DNA of 31,850 nucleotides, taken from Gemmatimonadota bacterium (GTDB lineage Bacteria; 4572-55; J002). The notes beneath the pieces were generated by a model that saw only the letters and a list, made by a program, of their open reading frames with translations, was not told the origin of the DNA and did no database searches. Positions 1 through 9,191 of this stretch are shown here, piece after piece. The position numbers were made by a program, and so were the translations under genes. The stretch is from NCBI GenBank assembly GCA_003697105.1, contig RFFQ01000099.1, positions 1 to 31,850 on the forward strand, read 5' to 3'. The stretch's first letter is position 1. The number at the start of each line of letters is the position of its first letter.

Positions 1-106
1 AATGGGTATCCATTTCATTTCCCTCCAAAACGGTGAAATGATAAGATAACTCACATTCCGAAAAATACAATTTCTAAAAACAGGGGTACGGAAAGTCAGG
101 TTTATA

Positions 107-124
107 CTGAAATGACTGAAATGA
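107..124. repeat. Tandem 9-bp direct repeat upstream of efflux operon
   Basis: CTGAAATGA occurs twice in perfect tandem. A further TGAAATGA lies at 34-41 and the inverted form CATTTCA at 11-17. The repeat begins at the end of a possible -10 element (TATACT, 103-108) that has no recognisable -35. This layout would suit a regulator-binding site for the efflux operon, but no regulator gene is adjacent in the window, so the role is inferred. Confidence 0.4.
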
Positions 125-188
125 ACTATTTTTTTACCGGTGAACCCATGTTGGCCGGAGCGACCCAATCATGACGAAGGAGTACAAT

Positions 189-1526
189 ATGACCGTTCGT
201 AATATCTTGCTGGTACTATTAGTTAGTACAATTGGAGCCATGCAAGCGGTTGCCCAATCCGAAGTAGTGCATCTTTCGCTGGACGAGGCGCTGGATTTGG
301 CGCAGCGGCAAAATCATCAAATTTTGATCGCCCAGCAAGAGGTGATTCAGGCAAAAGGGGCACACAAAGAGGCGTGGAGCGGCTTTTTGCCTCAAATATC
401 TGTAAGCGAGACCTATCTGAAATCAACCGATCCGGTAGCCGCTTTCGGAACAAAATTGCGGCAAGGTGTGTTCACCATGCAAGATTTTGACATTGATGCG
501 CTGAATCACCCAGATGAAATCGATGATTTTGCGAGTCTGGTGTCCATCCAGCAACCGTTGTTCAATCTGGATGCTATTTACGGCAAACGGGCCGCGAATA
601 TGGCGTTAAACGCACGGGAACAAGGCATGATTCGCACGCAGGAGACGATTGTACTGGAGGTCAAAAAAGCCTATTTTGGATTGATTCTTGCCTTTCGCCA
701 TCGGGACGCGATTGCGCAAGCGATTCAAGCGGCGGAAGTCCATTATCAGGAAGTATCTGTCGCTTATGAAAAAGGACTGGTGACGGAGTCCGACCGGTTA
801 GCCGCACAGGTGCGTATAGGAGAACTTACCGAACAGCACGTTATGGCAGAACATCAGATTGACCAGGCAAGTGATGGGCTTTGTTTTTTGCTCGGTTTAG
901 AGCAATACACCCGAATCCAACCTACCGGCAGTCTGGAGGTGACGGAAGCGCTACCATCATTGGATGTAGCGGGTATTGATACCGGCGTTTCGCGAGCCGA
1001 TTTGCGCGCCTTAGCTTATCAGCATAAAGCGGCACACTACCAGCACAAAATGGAACTCGCCAGTTGGCTACCTCGCTTGAATGCTTTTGGAACGGCAGAA
1101 TGGCATGGCACAGACCCTTTTGGTACAGCAGGTGACCACTGGACACTAGGCGCCCGCTTGGAGTGGAATCTATTTGACGGCTTAGGGCGTTATGGTCGCT
1201 GGGAACAGACCGCCGCGGCTGCTAAAAAGGTTGAAATTCAGTACCGGCAAGCCTCCGAAAAAAGCAAAATAGACCTCCGGCAAAGCTGGCGGGCAATGCA
1301 ATCTGCCCAAAAACGGATTCAGGTAGCGCGGCAGGCGGTAGAACATGCCGAGGAGGGTTTGCGGATTGTTGAGGAACGTTTCCGCGAAGGGTTGGAAAAA
1401 TCTTCAACCGTGCTGGATCATGAAGTGGCGCTGACCCGTGCCCAGTTGCGTTTGGTGCAAGCTCAGTATGATTTTAAGATCGCTTATAGTGAATTTGAAT
1501 TTTATCAAGGACAACCGGTAGATTAA
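189..1526 (+). CDS. TolC-family outer-membrane efflux protein
   Basis: Outer-membrane channel component of a tripartite efflux pump; it would form the trimeric duct that joins the periplasmic adaptor to the outside. The protein is 445 residues, usual for the family. It starts with a signal peptide (hydrophobic core NILLVLLVSTIGAM, likely cut near AVAQ). Two long helical repeats follow, typical of outer membrane efflux proteins, with Ala/Gln/Glu-rich helices such as the stretch around QSAQKRIQVARQAVEHAEEG in the second half. The ATG at 189 is preferred over the in-frame ATG at 171, because AAGGAG at 177-182 sits six bases before it and the signal peptide then begins at once. It is followed 25 bases later by the adaptor gene, so it is the first gene of an efflux operon. 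Substrate cannot be told from sequence. Confidence 0.9.
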   Translation: MTVRNILLVLLVSTIGAMQAVAQSEVVHLSLDEALDLAQRQNHQILIAQQEVIQAKGAHKEAWSGFLPQISVSETYLKSTDPVAAFGTKLRQGVFTMQDFDIDALNHPDEIDDFASLVSIQQPLFNLDAIYGKRAANMALNAREQGMIRTQETIVLEVKKAYFGLILAFRHRDAIAQAIQAAEVHYQEVSVAYEKGLVTESDRLAAQVRIGELTEQHVMAEHQIDQASDGLCFLLGLEQYTRIQPTGSLEVTEALPSLDVAGIDTGVSRADLRALAYQHKAAHYQHKMELASWLPRLNAFGTAEWHGTDPFGTAGDHWTLGARLEWNLFDGLGRYGRWEQTAAAAKKVEIQYRQASEKSKIDLRQSWRAMQSAQKRIQVARQAVEHAEEGLRIVEERFREGLEKSSTVLDHEVALTRAQLRLVQAQYDFKIAYSEFEFYQGQPVD

Positions 1527-1551
1527 GACCTAAAAATTGCAGGAGGATGTG

Positions 1552-2646
1552 ATGAATTTATCCCTTCGTACCAACCATTTTGGATGGTTTAGTATCATGT
1601 TTTTTTTCTTTGTCGGCTGTGGTCATAAAGAAGCGGACGTCGCTAAAATAGAAGACCTGCCACCCGTGGTGGTTTCAGCAGTGCTAGTCAACTCGCAAGT
1701 TACCCAAGCGCCGGTAGTCTATTCCGCGACAATTGAGCCGGTAGATCAGGCGCAGATCGCCACGAAAGTGATGGGACAAATCAAAGCCATTCACGTGGAA
1801 GAAGGCGAAGCGGTGCAACGGGGGCAGTTGCTGGTTGAACTGGACTCCAACGACATTCAGGCAAAGTTGGCGCAAGCAGAAGCGGGCATTGCAGAAGCCA
1901 CCGCTCATTTTGGAAACGCCGAACGCAATCTGGCGCGTTTTGAGGAGCTATTTGCCAAAAATGCGGCGACTCAAAAGGAAGTTGATGATGTTCGGGTCAT
2001 GTTTCAGAGTGCCAAAGCGCGTCTGGAAGGCGCAAAGCAGATGAAAAAGGAAGTTGAAGAGTTGTTGCAGTACACCCAGTTGTTGGCTCCGTTTAGTGGG
2101 GTTGTCACCAAAAAACATGCGGCTGAAGGGGATTTGGCAAAACCGGGTTTCCCTATTATAACCCTTGAAAATAACCGCCAAGTGAAAATCACTGCCCTAA
2201 TTCCCGAAAATCGGATTCATTTAGTTCGGGAAGGTATGCCTGTGCGGGTGGTCATTCCCAGTGTGGGCGAAGGGAATGCCACTTATGATGCGACTATTGA
2301 CCAGATTTTCCCCTCTGCCGATCCGCAGAGCCACCAGTTTGAAATCAAAGTGGTAATGGAAAATCCAAGCGGTGACCTCAAAGCCGGCATGTTTGCGCGA
2401 GTTTTGATTGAAAAATCCCGTCAAGAGACGATCCGGATTCCGCGGGAAGCGATCTTTCAGCGGGGGCAATTAGAGGGTGTATATGTGGTGAGCGAGGATA
2501 ATCGTGCCCGGTTGCGGTGGATTCGCACCGGTCGTTCGTTTGGCAGTGATGTGGAAGTGATAGCGGGGTTGGATGCCGGTGAACGCGTTATTGTGAATTA
2601 TGAGGGTAACTTGAAAGATGGGCAGCGAGTGGAGGTGCGTTCATGA
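1552..2646 (+). CDS. RND efflux periplasmic adaptor (membrane fusion protein), lipoprotein
   Basis: Periplasmic adaptor that bridges the inner-membrane RND permease and the TolC-like channel. The chosen ATG at 1552 follows AGGAGG (1541-1546) with five bases between; an in-frame TTG at 1537 lies upstream of that site and is rejected. The N-terminus is a lipoprotein signal with a lipobox (FVGC, Cys about residue 23), so the adaptor is probably lipid-anchored. Next come a barrel-sandwich/biotinyl-lipoyl-like half motif (IATKVMGQIKAIHVEEGEAV), an alpha-hairpin, the second lipoyl half (APFSGVVTKKHAAEGDLAKP), a beta-barrel domain and a membrane-proximal domain ending in a GLDAGERVIVNYEGNLKDGQ-like segment, in the usual HlyD/AcrA order. 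Its stop overlaps the start of the permease (ATGA), which indicates translational coupling. Confidence 0.92.
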   Translation: MNLSLRTNHFGWFSIMFFFFVGCGHKEADVAKIEDLPPVVVSAVLVNSQVTQAPVVYSATIEPVDQAQIATKVMGQIKAIHVEEGEAVQRGQLLVELDSNDIQAKLAQAEAGIAEATAHFGNAERNLARFEELFAKNAATQKEVDDVRVMFQSAKARLEGAKQMKKEVEELLQYTQLLAPFSGVVTKKHAAEGDLAKPGFPIITLENNRQVKITALIPENRIHLVREGMPVRVVIPSVGEGNATYDATIDQIFPSADPQSHQFEIKVVMENPSGDLKAGMFARVLIEKSRQETIRIPREAIFQRGQLEGVYVVSEDNRARLRWIRTGRSFGSDVEVIAGLDAGERVIVNYEGNLKDGQRVEVRS

Positions 2647-5600
2647 AAAGCGGCATTGCGGGCAAACTTGCCCAGATGTTCATTGATTCCAAACTAACAC
2701 CGTTGTTGATGGTGGCGGCATTGTTGGTTGGGCTATTTTCCACCTATCTAACGCCGCGTGAAGAAGAACCGCAGATTGTGTTGCCGGTTGTGGATATTTA
2801 CATCCCGTATCCCGGTGCTTCCGCAAAAGAAGTAGAAGCGCGGGTCACTAAACCCCTCGAAAAGATCGTCTCCAGCATTTCGGGGGTAGAATATGTGTAC
2901 TCGACTTCCCAACCAAATTTCGCTTTACTCACTGTGCGCTATTATGTGGGTGAAGATCGGGAAGAGAGCCTCGTAAAACTCTGGGCGGAAATCATGCGCC
3001 ACTTGGATAAAATGCCGGCGGGCGTGCAATTCCCACTGTTCAAAACCGTTAGTATTGATGATGTGCCGGTACTGACCCTAACTTTGTGGAGCCATACATA
3101 TGATCCGCACCAATTGCGACGGGTAGCAATGCAATTGGGGGATGAGATCAAAACCATCCGTGATGTGGCAGAGGTTACTGTTAAAGGCGGCTTAAAACGC
3201 CAATTAAAAGTAACCTCAGACCCTGCCCGTGCCAGAGCGTATCAGATTACCCCTTTGCATATTGCCCAGCAGATTCAAGCCGCGAATCAGCAGGTTACAG
3301 CGGGTGAATTTCAGCGCTCGAATACCGAATTTGTGGTGAAAACCGGCCAGTTTATTGAGACGGCCGAAGATTTGGAAAATTTGGTGGTCGGAGTTTATAA
3401 TGGCAGTCCGGTTTACTTGAAAGATGTGGCAGATGTGACGGACGGTCCCGAAGAGATCAATAATTACACCTTTTTTGGTTTTGGGGTCGCCGGCAAAACC
3501 GGTAATCCAGCACAGTTTGAGGCGGTAGATTGGACGCAAGAATACCCTGCGGTGACACTCACCATCACAAAGCGCAAAGGTGCGGATGCCATGCGTGTGG
3601 CGGATCGGGTACTGGAAAAAACAGATGCCCTACAAGGTCAATTGATCCCCTCGGATATTTACCTCACGGAAACCCGCAATTACGGGGAAACGGCTTCGGA
3701 AAAAGTGTTCACGTTGCTGGAACATCTGTTAGGAGCAATCATCGCGGTGACGATTGTGGTCGGGATTTTTCTTGGCTGGCGCGGGGGTCTGGTAGTTTTC
3801 GCTTCGGTGCCGATCACCTTTGCTTTAACCCTGTTTGTGTACTACTTGTTTGGGTACACCCTCAACCGGGTGACGCTGTTTGCTCTGATTTTTGTCACCG
3901 GTATTGTGGTGGATGATTCAATCATTATTGCAGAGAACGTCCACCGCCACTTTTTGATGCGGCGTTTACCCAAATTACAAGCCGCCATTGCCGCAATTAA
4001 CGAGGTGGGCAACCCGACAATCCTTGCTACATTTACGGTGATCGCCTCCGTCCTACCGATGGTTTTTGTGCGGGGTTTGATGGGTCCGTACATGAGTCCC
4101 ATGCCGATTGGGGCATCCTTGGCGATGCTGTTCTCCTTGTTGATCGCCCTTGTCGGGACGCCGTGGCTAGCGTATCGTCTGATCAAAGATACCGGGCACG
4201 ATGAGGAATACGATCTGGAAAAGACATTTATCTTTAAGGTGTATGACAAAACGTTGCGTCCGGTTCTGCGCCGTCCGGTGTTGGGGTGGAGCATGTTAGG
4301 CGGGGTGGGGGTTATTCTGCTTCTGGCGATCAGCCTTTTTCCGTTGCGTGTAGTCGAAGTTAAGATGTTGCCCTTTGACAATAAAAGTGAATTTCAGGTG
4401 ATTATTGACATGCCGGAGGGTACCCCACTGGAACAGACCGCTCGGGTAGCAAAGGAGATTGCCGCTTATATCCGCACCGTCCCCGAAGTGATGAATTATC
4501 AATACTATGTGGGTACGGCGGCGCCGATGAGTTTTAACGGTTTGGTGCGTCATTATTACTTGCGGCAAGCGCCCCACATGGCAGATATTCAGGTCAATTT
4601 GGTACACAAACATTACCGCCAAGCTCAATCGCATGATATTGCCAAACGGGTACGAGAACCGGTTCAGGCGATTGCTCGTCGTTATCACGCCAATGCCAAA
4701 ATTGTGGAAGTGCCACCCGGACCCCCGGTACTTTCTACCCTCGTGGCAGAGATTTACGGACCCGACTATGACGCTCAAATTGCCCTTGCCCGGCAGGTGC
4801 GGGAAGTGTTTGAAAATACGCCCGGCGTGGTCGATGTGGACTGGATGGTTGAAGCCGATCAGGAAGTGTTCCGCCTGAATGTGGATAAGGAAAAAGCGGC
4901 TTTGCGCGGGGTCAATACAGAGCAAGTGGTGCAATCTCTCCGGATGGCGCTTACCGGAGCAGAGGTCGGCTTGTTGCATTCTCCCACTGAATTGGAGCCG
5001 GTTTCGATTTATCTCCGGTTATCTCCAGAGCATCGCACCTCCATTGAAGATTTGGAGAACATTTATGTCCGGTCTGTGACGGGCCAGTTGATCCCCATCT
5101 CCGATGTGACACGTGTTCAACGCGAAATTGAAGATAAAAGCATTTTCCGCAAGAACTTACAGCGGGTGATATATGTCACCGGAGATGTCGCCGGTGTCGC
5201 GGAAAGCCCGGTCTATGCTATGTTGGATATGGATAAACAATTGGCGGCATTAACCACACCGGATGGAAAAACCGGTATTAGACCGCTGTACACCCACCAG
5301 CCTTTCATGGAAGATGATTTTGCCATAAAATGGGATGGTGAATGGCAAATCACCTTTGAAGTCTTTCGCGATTTGGGGATTGCTTTCGCAGTGGTCTTGG
5401 TGATTATTTATTTGTTGATCATCGGCTGGTTTCAGTCCTTCAAAACCCCATTAGTGATGATGATCGCCATCCCACTTTCACTTGTCGGTGTGATTCCGGG
5501 ACATTTTGTACACGGTGCCTTTTTTACGGCAACGTCGATGATTGGGGTGATCGCATTGGCGGGGATCATGGTGCGAAACTCTGTCTTGCTGATCGATTTT

Positions 5601-5900
5601 ATCGAGTTGCGTCTCTCGGAAAAGGCGAGTTTACAACAAGCGGTGATTGAATCCGCCGCGATTCGGACACGCCCCATATTGCTCACCGCCGGAACGGTTG
5701 TTATCGGTGCGGTTGTGATTCTGTTTGACCCAATCTTTCAGGGTCTGGCGATCTCACTGATGTGGGGGGCGTTCGGGTCCACTGCGTTGACTTTGGGGGT
5801 AGTACCGCTGGTATATTATCTTGTCGAACGCCGTCACTACCCGCTCCAACCGGATGAAATAAGCTCTCCGGATGACGATGACACCGAAGAACTCCAATAA
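2643..5900 (+). CDS. RND family efflux permease (AcrB/CzcA superfamily)
   Basis: Inner-membrane proton-driven pump of the resistance-nodulation-division superfamily, 1085 residues, close to the usual 1030-1080. The first transmembrane helix is at about 18-37, followed by the porter domain, where PYPGASAKEVEARVTKPLEK is a family hallmark. A group of helices lies at about 360-570, then a second porter domain, then a final helix group from about residue 910. TM4 carries GIVVDDSIIIAENV with Asp424-Asp425, matching the Asp pair that relays protons in AcrB, so the pump should be active. A second-half signature (GIMVRNSVLLIDFIE) is also present. The start codon overlaps the adaptor stop. No metal-specific motif was recognised, so I leave it as an RND pump of unknown substrate. 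An organic or drug-like substrate and a metal ion both remain possible. Confidence 0.94.
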   Translation: MKSGIAGKLAQMFIDSKLTPLLMVAALLVGLFSTYLTPREEEPQIVLPVVDIYIPYPGASAKEVEARVTKPLEKIVSSISGVEYVYSTSQPNFALLTVRYYVGEDREESLVKLWAEIMRHLDKMPAGVQFPLFKTVSIDDVPVLTLTLWSHTYDPHQLRRVAMQLGDEIKTIRDVAEVTVKGGLKRQLKVTSDPARARAYQITPLHIAQQIQAANQQVTAGEFQRSNTEFVVKTGQFIETAEDLENLVVGVYNGSPVYLKDVADVTDGPEEINNYTFFGFGVAGKTGNPAQFEAVDWTQEYPAVTLTITKRKGADAMRVADRVLEKTDALQGQLIPSDIYLTETRNYGETASEKVFTLLEHLLGAIIAVTIVVGIFLGWRGGLVVFASVPITFALTLFVYYLFGYTLNRVTLFALIFVTGIVVDDSIIIAENVHRHFLMRRLPKLQAAIAAINEVGNPTILATFTVIASVLPMVFVRGLMGPYMSPMPIGASLAMLFSLLIALVGTPWLAYRLIKDTGHDEEYDLEKTFIFKVYDKTLRPVLRRPVLGWSMLGGVGVILLLAISLFPLRVVEVKMLPFDNKSEFQVIIDMPEGTPLEQTARVAKEIAAYIRTVPEVMNYQYYVGTAAPMSFNGLVRHYYLRQAPHMADIQVNLVHKHYRQAQSHDIAKRVREPVQAIARRYHANAKIVEVPPGPPVLSTLVAEIYGPDYDAQIALARQVREVFENTPGVVDVDWMVEADQEVFRLNVDKEKAALRGVNTEQVVQSLRMALTGAEVGLLHSPTELEPVSIYLRLSPEHRTSIEDLENIYVRSVTGQLIPISDVTRVQREIEDKSIFRKNLQRVIYVTGDVAGVAESPVYAMLDMDKQLAALTTPDGKTGIRPLYTHQPFMEDDFAIKWDGEWQITFEVFRDLGIAFAVVLVIIYLLIIGWFQSFKTPLVMMIAIPLSLVGVIPGHFVHGAFFTATSMIGVIALAGIMVRNSVLLIDFIELRLSEKASLQQAVIESAAIRTRPILLTAGTVVIGAVVILFDPIFQGLAISLMWGAFGSTALTLGVVPLVYYLVERRHYPLQPDEISSPDDDDTEELQ

Positions 5901-5916
5901 GATAATGAAAATAAAG

Positions 5917-5940
5917 CCTTAGGGATATTATCCCCTAAGG
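5917..5940 (+). terminator. Hairpin between RND permease and PII-like gene
   Basis: CCTTAGGG (5917-5924) pairs perfectly with CCCTAAGG (5933-5940) across an 8-base loop. No T-run follows, so it is not a standard intrinsic terminator. It may be an RNA processing or stability element separating the pump genes from the small downstream gene. Confidence 0.45.
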
Positions 5941-5972
5941 GTGTAGTAAACCAACAAATAGGGAGAGTCGTC

Positions 5973-6272
5973 ATGAAATTGGTTGCATTGATGGCACTTG
6001 CCAAAGATATGGATTGCATAAAACGGGTGTTTCAAGATCATCATGTGCAGATTTATAGCGAGGTAGAGATCACCGGGCACACGTTTGCCACCTTGAAACA
6101 GTATGGATGGTTTTCCAAACGGGATATCCCGACGTATTCATCCCTCTGTTTTGCTCTTGTCCCCGCGGATGTGGCGCAAGTTGTAATGGATGAAGTCGAG
6201 CAACTCCAGCAGGAAAATCCCAGTGACCATCCGGTGCATGGGTTTGTGATCGATGTCGAAAAAATGATTTAG
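5973..6272 (+). CDS. Small PII/CutA-like (ferredoxin-fold) protein downstream of RND pump
   Basis: A 99-residue soluble protein with no signal peptide or membrane helix. The pattern of an N-terminal strand (KLVALMALAKDMD), helix, strand (QIYSEVEITG), a loop, then strand-helix-strand ending in GFVIDVEKMI resembles the ferredoxin-like fold of PII and CutA proteins. Small proteins of unknown function with this fold (for instance DUF3240) are known to sit beside RND operons. It starts at an ATG preceded by GGGAG with seven bases between, 72 bases after the permease, and is probably co-transcribed through the intervening hairpin. A regulatory or sensor role for the pump is an inference from context. 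No ligand-binding residue can be named with confidence. Confidence 0.65.
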   Translation: MKLVALMALAKDMDCIKRVFQDHHVQIYSEVEITGHTFATLKQYGWFSKRDIPTYSSLCFALVPADVAQVVMDEVEQLQQENPSDHPVHGFVIDVEKMI

Positions 6273-6279
6273 CAGAAAG

Positions 6280-6368
6280 GAGTTTGGGAGTTAGGGAGTT
6301 TTACGAGTTGGGGAGTTCGGGAGTTGGGGAGTTTTATGAGTTTGTGAGTTTTACGAGTTTGTGAGTTG
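6280..6368. repeat. Degenerate GAGTT tandem array (8-9 bp units)
   Basis: About eleven units beginning GAGTT (GAGTTNNN or GAGTTTTAY) run head to tail with periods of 7 to 10 bases, mostly 8 or 9. The array fills most of the gap between the convergent PII-like and acyl-CoA synthetase genes. Units differ from each other, which suggests an old or slipping low-complexity repeat. No coding or palindromic structure was seen in it. Confidence 0.75.
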
Positions 6369-6381
6369 CGATTTTCGTTCC

Positions 6382-6416
6382 CCCTAATCCCTGCTTCCTA
6401 ACCCCTGATCCCTTCA
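6382..6416. repeat. Degenerate CCCTNAT heptamer repeat
   Basis: Five 7-base units in tandem: CCCTAAT, CCCTGCT, TCCTAAC, CCCTGAT and CCCTTCA. The last unit overlaps the stop codon of the minus-strand acyl-CoA synthetase gene. The heptamer period differs from the 8-9 base period of the adjoining GAGTT array, so the two are recorded separately. Confidence 0.65.
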
Positions 6417-9116
6417 AATGAGTTCTATTGTCGCTTTGACGACGTCCTCATCAAAATCGTGGCGCAATGTGAACCCCACTTTTTTGCTAACGATTTGCAT
6501 ACCCCGATTTTCCGGCAGAATGTCTGCCACAATGCGGGTTAATCCTTCTGCCCGGCCAATTTCCACTAACTTGCGGAGTAAATGGGTGCCTAATCCCGAC
6601 CGTTGGGCGTGATCACTAATGATAATGGCATATTCTCCCTCGGTAGTGCCAGTCCGTTTACTAAGTCGCCCGACACCAATAATTTTGTTCTCGTGTACGG
6701 CGACCAATGCCATTTCGCGGTCATAATCGATGAAACACAGCCGGGAAAGGCGTTCGTGTGCTACGCGTTGTTCCAATCCAAGGGGATGAAAATAGCGGAA
6801 GTAGATGCTTTCATCAGACAGCGTGCGATGAAAATCAACCAGCAACGGTTCATCTTCTGGACGAATGGGGCGGATCAATACATCTAACCCATTTTTTGTT
6901 GTCCAATGTTCCATCAGATGGCTGGGATAAGGGCGGATTGCCGGACGCGGTAGTTCATCATCTTGGACCTGAGGTGGATGGAGTACCATCCGCGCATCGA
7001 GAGCAACAATGCCTTGCGGGGAAATCTGTAATGGGTTGATGTCAATAGCTCGAATACGGGGCTGATCGAGTACAAACTGGCTGAAACGCACCAGTATTCC
7101 TTCCAGTTCTGCGGCACGTTTGGTACCGTGGGGGAGTTTTTTCAGGATGTTGTAAATCTGAGTTTGTTCCATCATCCGCCGGGCGAGTGTGGAGTTTAGA
7201 GGGGGTAATCCAACCGCCCGGTCGTGGTATGCCTCTACCAACCGCCCTCCTAACCCGAAGAGTAATGCCGGTCCGAATTGGAGATCGATGTCACTGCCAA
7301 TAATTAATTCAATACCGCACGTGCGCACCATGGGTTGTACCGTTACGCCCGCAAAATGACCACTCCCCAGTTGGCGGGTAACTGTTGTTTCAATTTGCCG
7401 GTAAGCCCGGCGTACTTCCGCTTCATTCGGAATGCCAAGAATGACACCGCCGATATCGGCTTTGTGAGTGATGGTTTGAGAATACAGTTTAAGCACCACC
7501 GGGAAACCGATCTGGTTTGCCCATCTAACGGCTTCGGTTTCATTTTGGGCAAGATAGGTCTCGACGGTTTGGATGCCGTATTCATTTAAAATCTGTTTAG
7601 ATTCCACTTCCGTCAGCATACAACGGTCTTGTGTCAGGGCATTCTCGATAATCGTGCGGATTTTCATTTCGTCGGGGGGGTGATCCGCATCATAATTGTG
7701 GGGGAGGGGGGTTTCGTAAATCCCTTTTAAGGTATAGGCGTAGCGCCACATGTAGTTAAATATCCGGGTGGCGGTATCGGGAAAGGGAACGGTGGGGATG
7801 CCGGCATCATTTAGCATGGTTTTACAGGCATGGATTTCCCTACCGCCCATTGTACTGGTCAACACCGGTTTATCGGAATGGGGGAGGATTTGCACCAATT
7901 TTTGGGCGATTGCCGCCGGATCACTCGTTGCTTGGGGGGTAATGATTGTTAGCAGTCCATCAACTTGATCGTCGTTTAAGAGTGGAATGAGCGTGTTCGC
8001 GTACTGTTCTGGAGTAGCGTCGTTCATCATATCTACAGGGTTTTGCTGGCGCCAGTTGGGGGAAAGAACCCGGTTCAGATGCTCGATGGTTTCAGGGCTA
8101 AACTCGGCTAATTGTCCACCTTCCCGGATGAGTGAATCGGTTGCCAAGACTGCCGGACCGCCAGCATTGGTGATGATGGCAAGCCGGTTGCCTTGTGGGA
8201 TGGGCTGTTTGGAGAGTACCTCTGCTAAGGCAAAAAGGTCTTCCACGCTATCCACGCGCAACACACCTGTACGTCGGAAAGCGGCGCTCAAAACCTCATC
8301 ACTGGCTAAAATAGCGCCGGTATGGGCGGTGGCGAGTCGTCCGGCATCACTGGTTCGTCCGGCTTTAATCACAATAATGGGTTTGGAGAGTGCCACTTCC
8401 CGCGCGGCAGAGAGAAATAAGCGGGCATCACCGATGGATTCCATATAGAGTAAAATACTGTTCGTGTGATGATCATCACCAAAATAACCGATCAGGTCAC
8501 CCCAATTGATGTCCGCCATCGTCCCAATTGAGACAAAGGCACTGAAACCGGCATTTTCCTGTAAACTCCAATCCAAAATGGCATTGCAAATTGCCCCACT
8601 TTGACTGATAAATGCGACGCTACCCGGTTTTGCCATCTGGTGAGTTATGGAGGCATTCAATCTACTGTGGGGACGCATTAGCCCGATGCAGTTGGGCCCG
8701 ATCACCCGGATGCCATTTTGACGGGCGCGGCGGAGCACTTCCGCTTCCCGTTGCGCGCCCGTTTCGCCAGATTCCCGGAAGCCGCTGGAGATGATGATGG
8801 CGCCTTTAACACCATTTGCGCCGCATTGGTCGATCACCGGGGGTACCCGTTCTGCCCGCACCGCGATCACCGCAAGATCGATGCTTTCCGGAATCGCATC
8901 CACTTCAGGATATGCTCGGATACCAAGGACACTTTTACGCGTCGGATGGACGGGAAAGACGGTTCCCCCGAACGGGTTACGGATTAGATTCCACAGCAGG
9001 AGACGGCCGACACTGTTCTCCCGATCTGTCGCACCGATCACAGCAACCGTCCGCGGGGCAAAAATGGCGTCGAGTGACCGCCGGTCATAACGGTTTTTCG
9101 TGGTAACAGGTGGCAT
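6414..9116 (-). CDS. ADP-forming acyl-CoA synthetase fused to GNAT acetyltransferase
   Basis: A 900-residue fusion. Residues about 14-150 are a CoA-binding Rossmann domain ([15 protein letters not shown]), 155-460 are succinyl-CoA-ligase-like domains, 486-710 an ATP-grasp domain (FPVVLK around 538-543), and 742-900 a GNAT domain with acetyl-CoA loop [10 protein letters not shown] (838-847) and Glu828 in GEYAII. The acyl-CoA synthetase half would interconvert acetyl-CoA plus ADP and phosphate with acetate plus ATP; His265 in ATAHTGA matches the phosphorylated His of that family. The GNAT half resembles Pat-type protein lysine acetyltransferases, in which an NDP-forming synthetase-like domain precedes GNAT. 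The His is retained here, so both catalytic and regulatory roles remain possible. The ATG follows a GGAGG about ten bases upstream. It lies 75 bases downstream of the PLP enzyme gene on the same strand. Confidence 0.9.
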   Translation of the reverse strand: MPPVTTKNRYDRRSLDAIFAPRTVAVIGATDRENSVGRLLLWNLIRNPFGGTVFPVHPTRKSVLGIRAYPEVDAIPESIDLAVIAVRAERVPPVIDQCGANGVKGAIIISSGFRESGETGAQREAEVLRRARQNGIRVIGPNCIGLMRPHSRLNASITHQMAKPGSVAFISQSGAICNAILDWSLQENAGFSAFVSIGTMADINWGDLIGYFGDDHHTNSILLYMESIGDARLFLSAAREVALSKPIIVIKAGRTSDAGRLATAHTGAILASDEVLSAAFRRTGVLRVDSVEDLFALAEVLSKQPIPQGNRLAIITNAGGPAVLATDSLIREGGQLAEFSPETIEHLNRVLSPNWRQQNPVDMMNDATPEQYANTLIPLLNDDQVDGLLTIITPQATSDPAAIAQKLVQILPHSDKPVLTSTMGGREIHACKTMLNDAGIPTVPFPDTATRIFNYMWRYAYTLKGIYETPLPHNYDADHPPDEMKIRTIIENALTQDRCMLTEVESKQILNEYGIQTVETYLAQNETEAVRWANQIGFPVVLKLYSQTITHKADIGGVILGIPNEAEVRRAYRQIETTVTRQLGSGHFAGVTVQPMVRTCGIELIIGSDIDLQFGPALLFGLGGRLVEAYHDRAVGLPPLNSTLARRMMEQTQIYNILKKLPHGTKRAAELEGILVRFSQFVLDQPRIRAIDINPLQISPQGIVALDARMVLHPPQVQDDELPRPAIRPYPSHLMEHWTTKNGLDVLIRPIRPEDEPLLVDFHRTLSDESIYFRYFHPLGLEQRVAHERLSRLCFIDYDREMALVAVHENKIIGVGRLSKRTGTTEGEYAIIISDHAQRSGLGTHLLRKLVEIGRAEGLTRIVADILPENRGMQIVSKKVGFTLRHDFDEDVVKATIELI

Positions 9117-9191
9117 TAATGACCCCCCCTCCTGAACAGAACAATGATAAAATTAAAACCGCAGAGAGATGTCTTTCCTCTGTTTTGAATT

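Noticed and set aside
3530-4979. Open frames of 128-227 codons within the RND permease gene, on both strands
   Set aside because: They lie fully inside a gene with strong family motifs, lack ribosome-binding sites and show no recognisable protein features.
6280-6416. Possible CRISPR array in the repeat block
   Set aside because: The units are only 7-10 bases, degenerate and without spacers; no cas genes are nearby.
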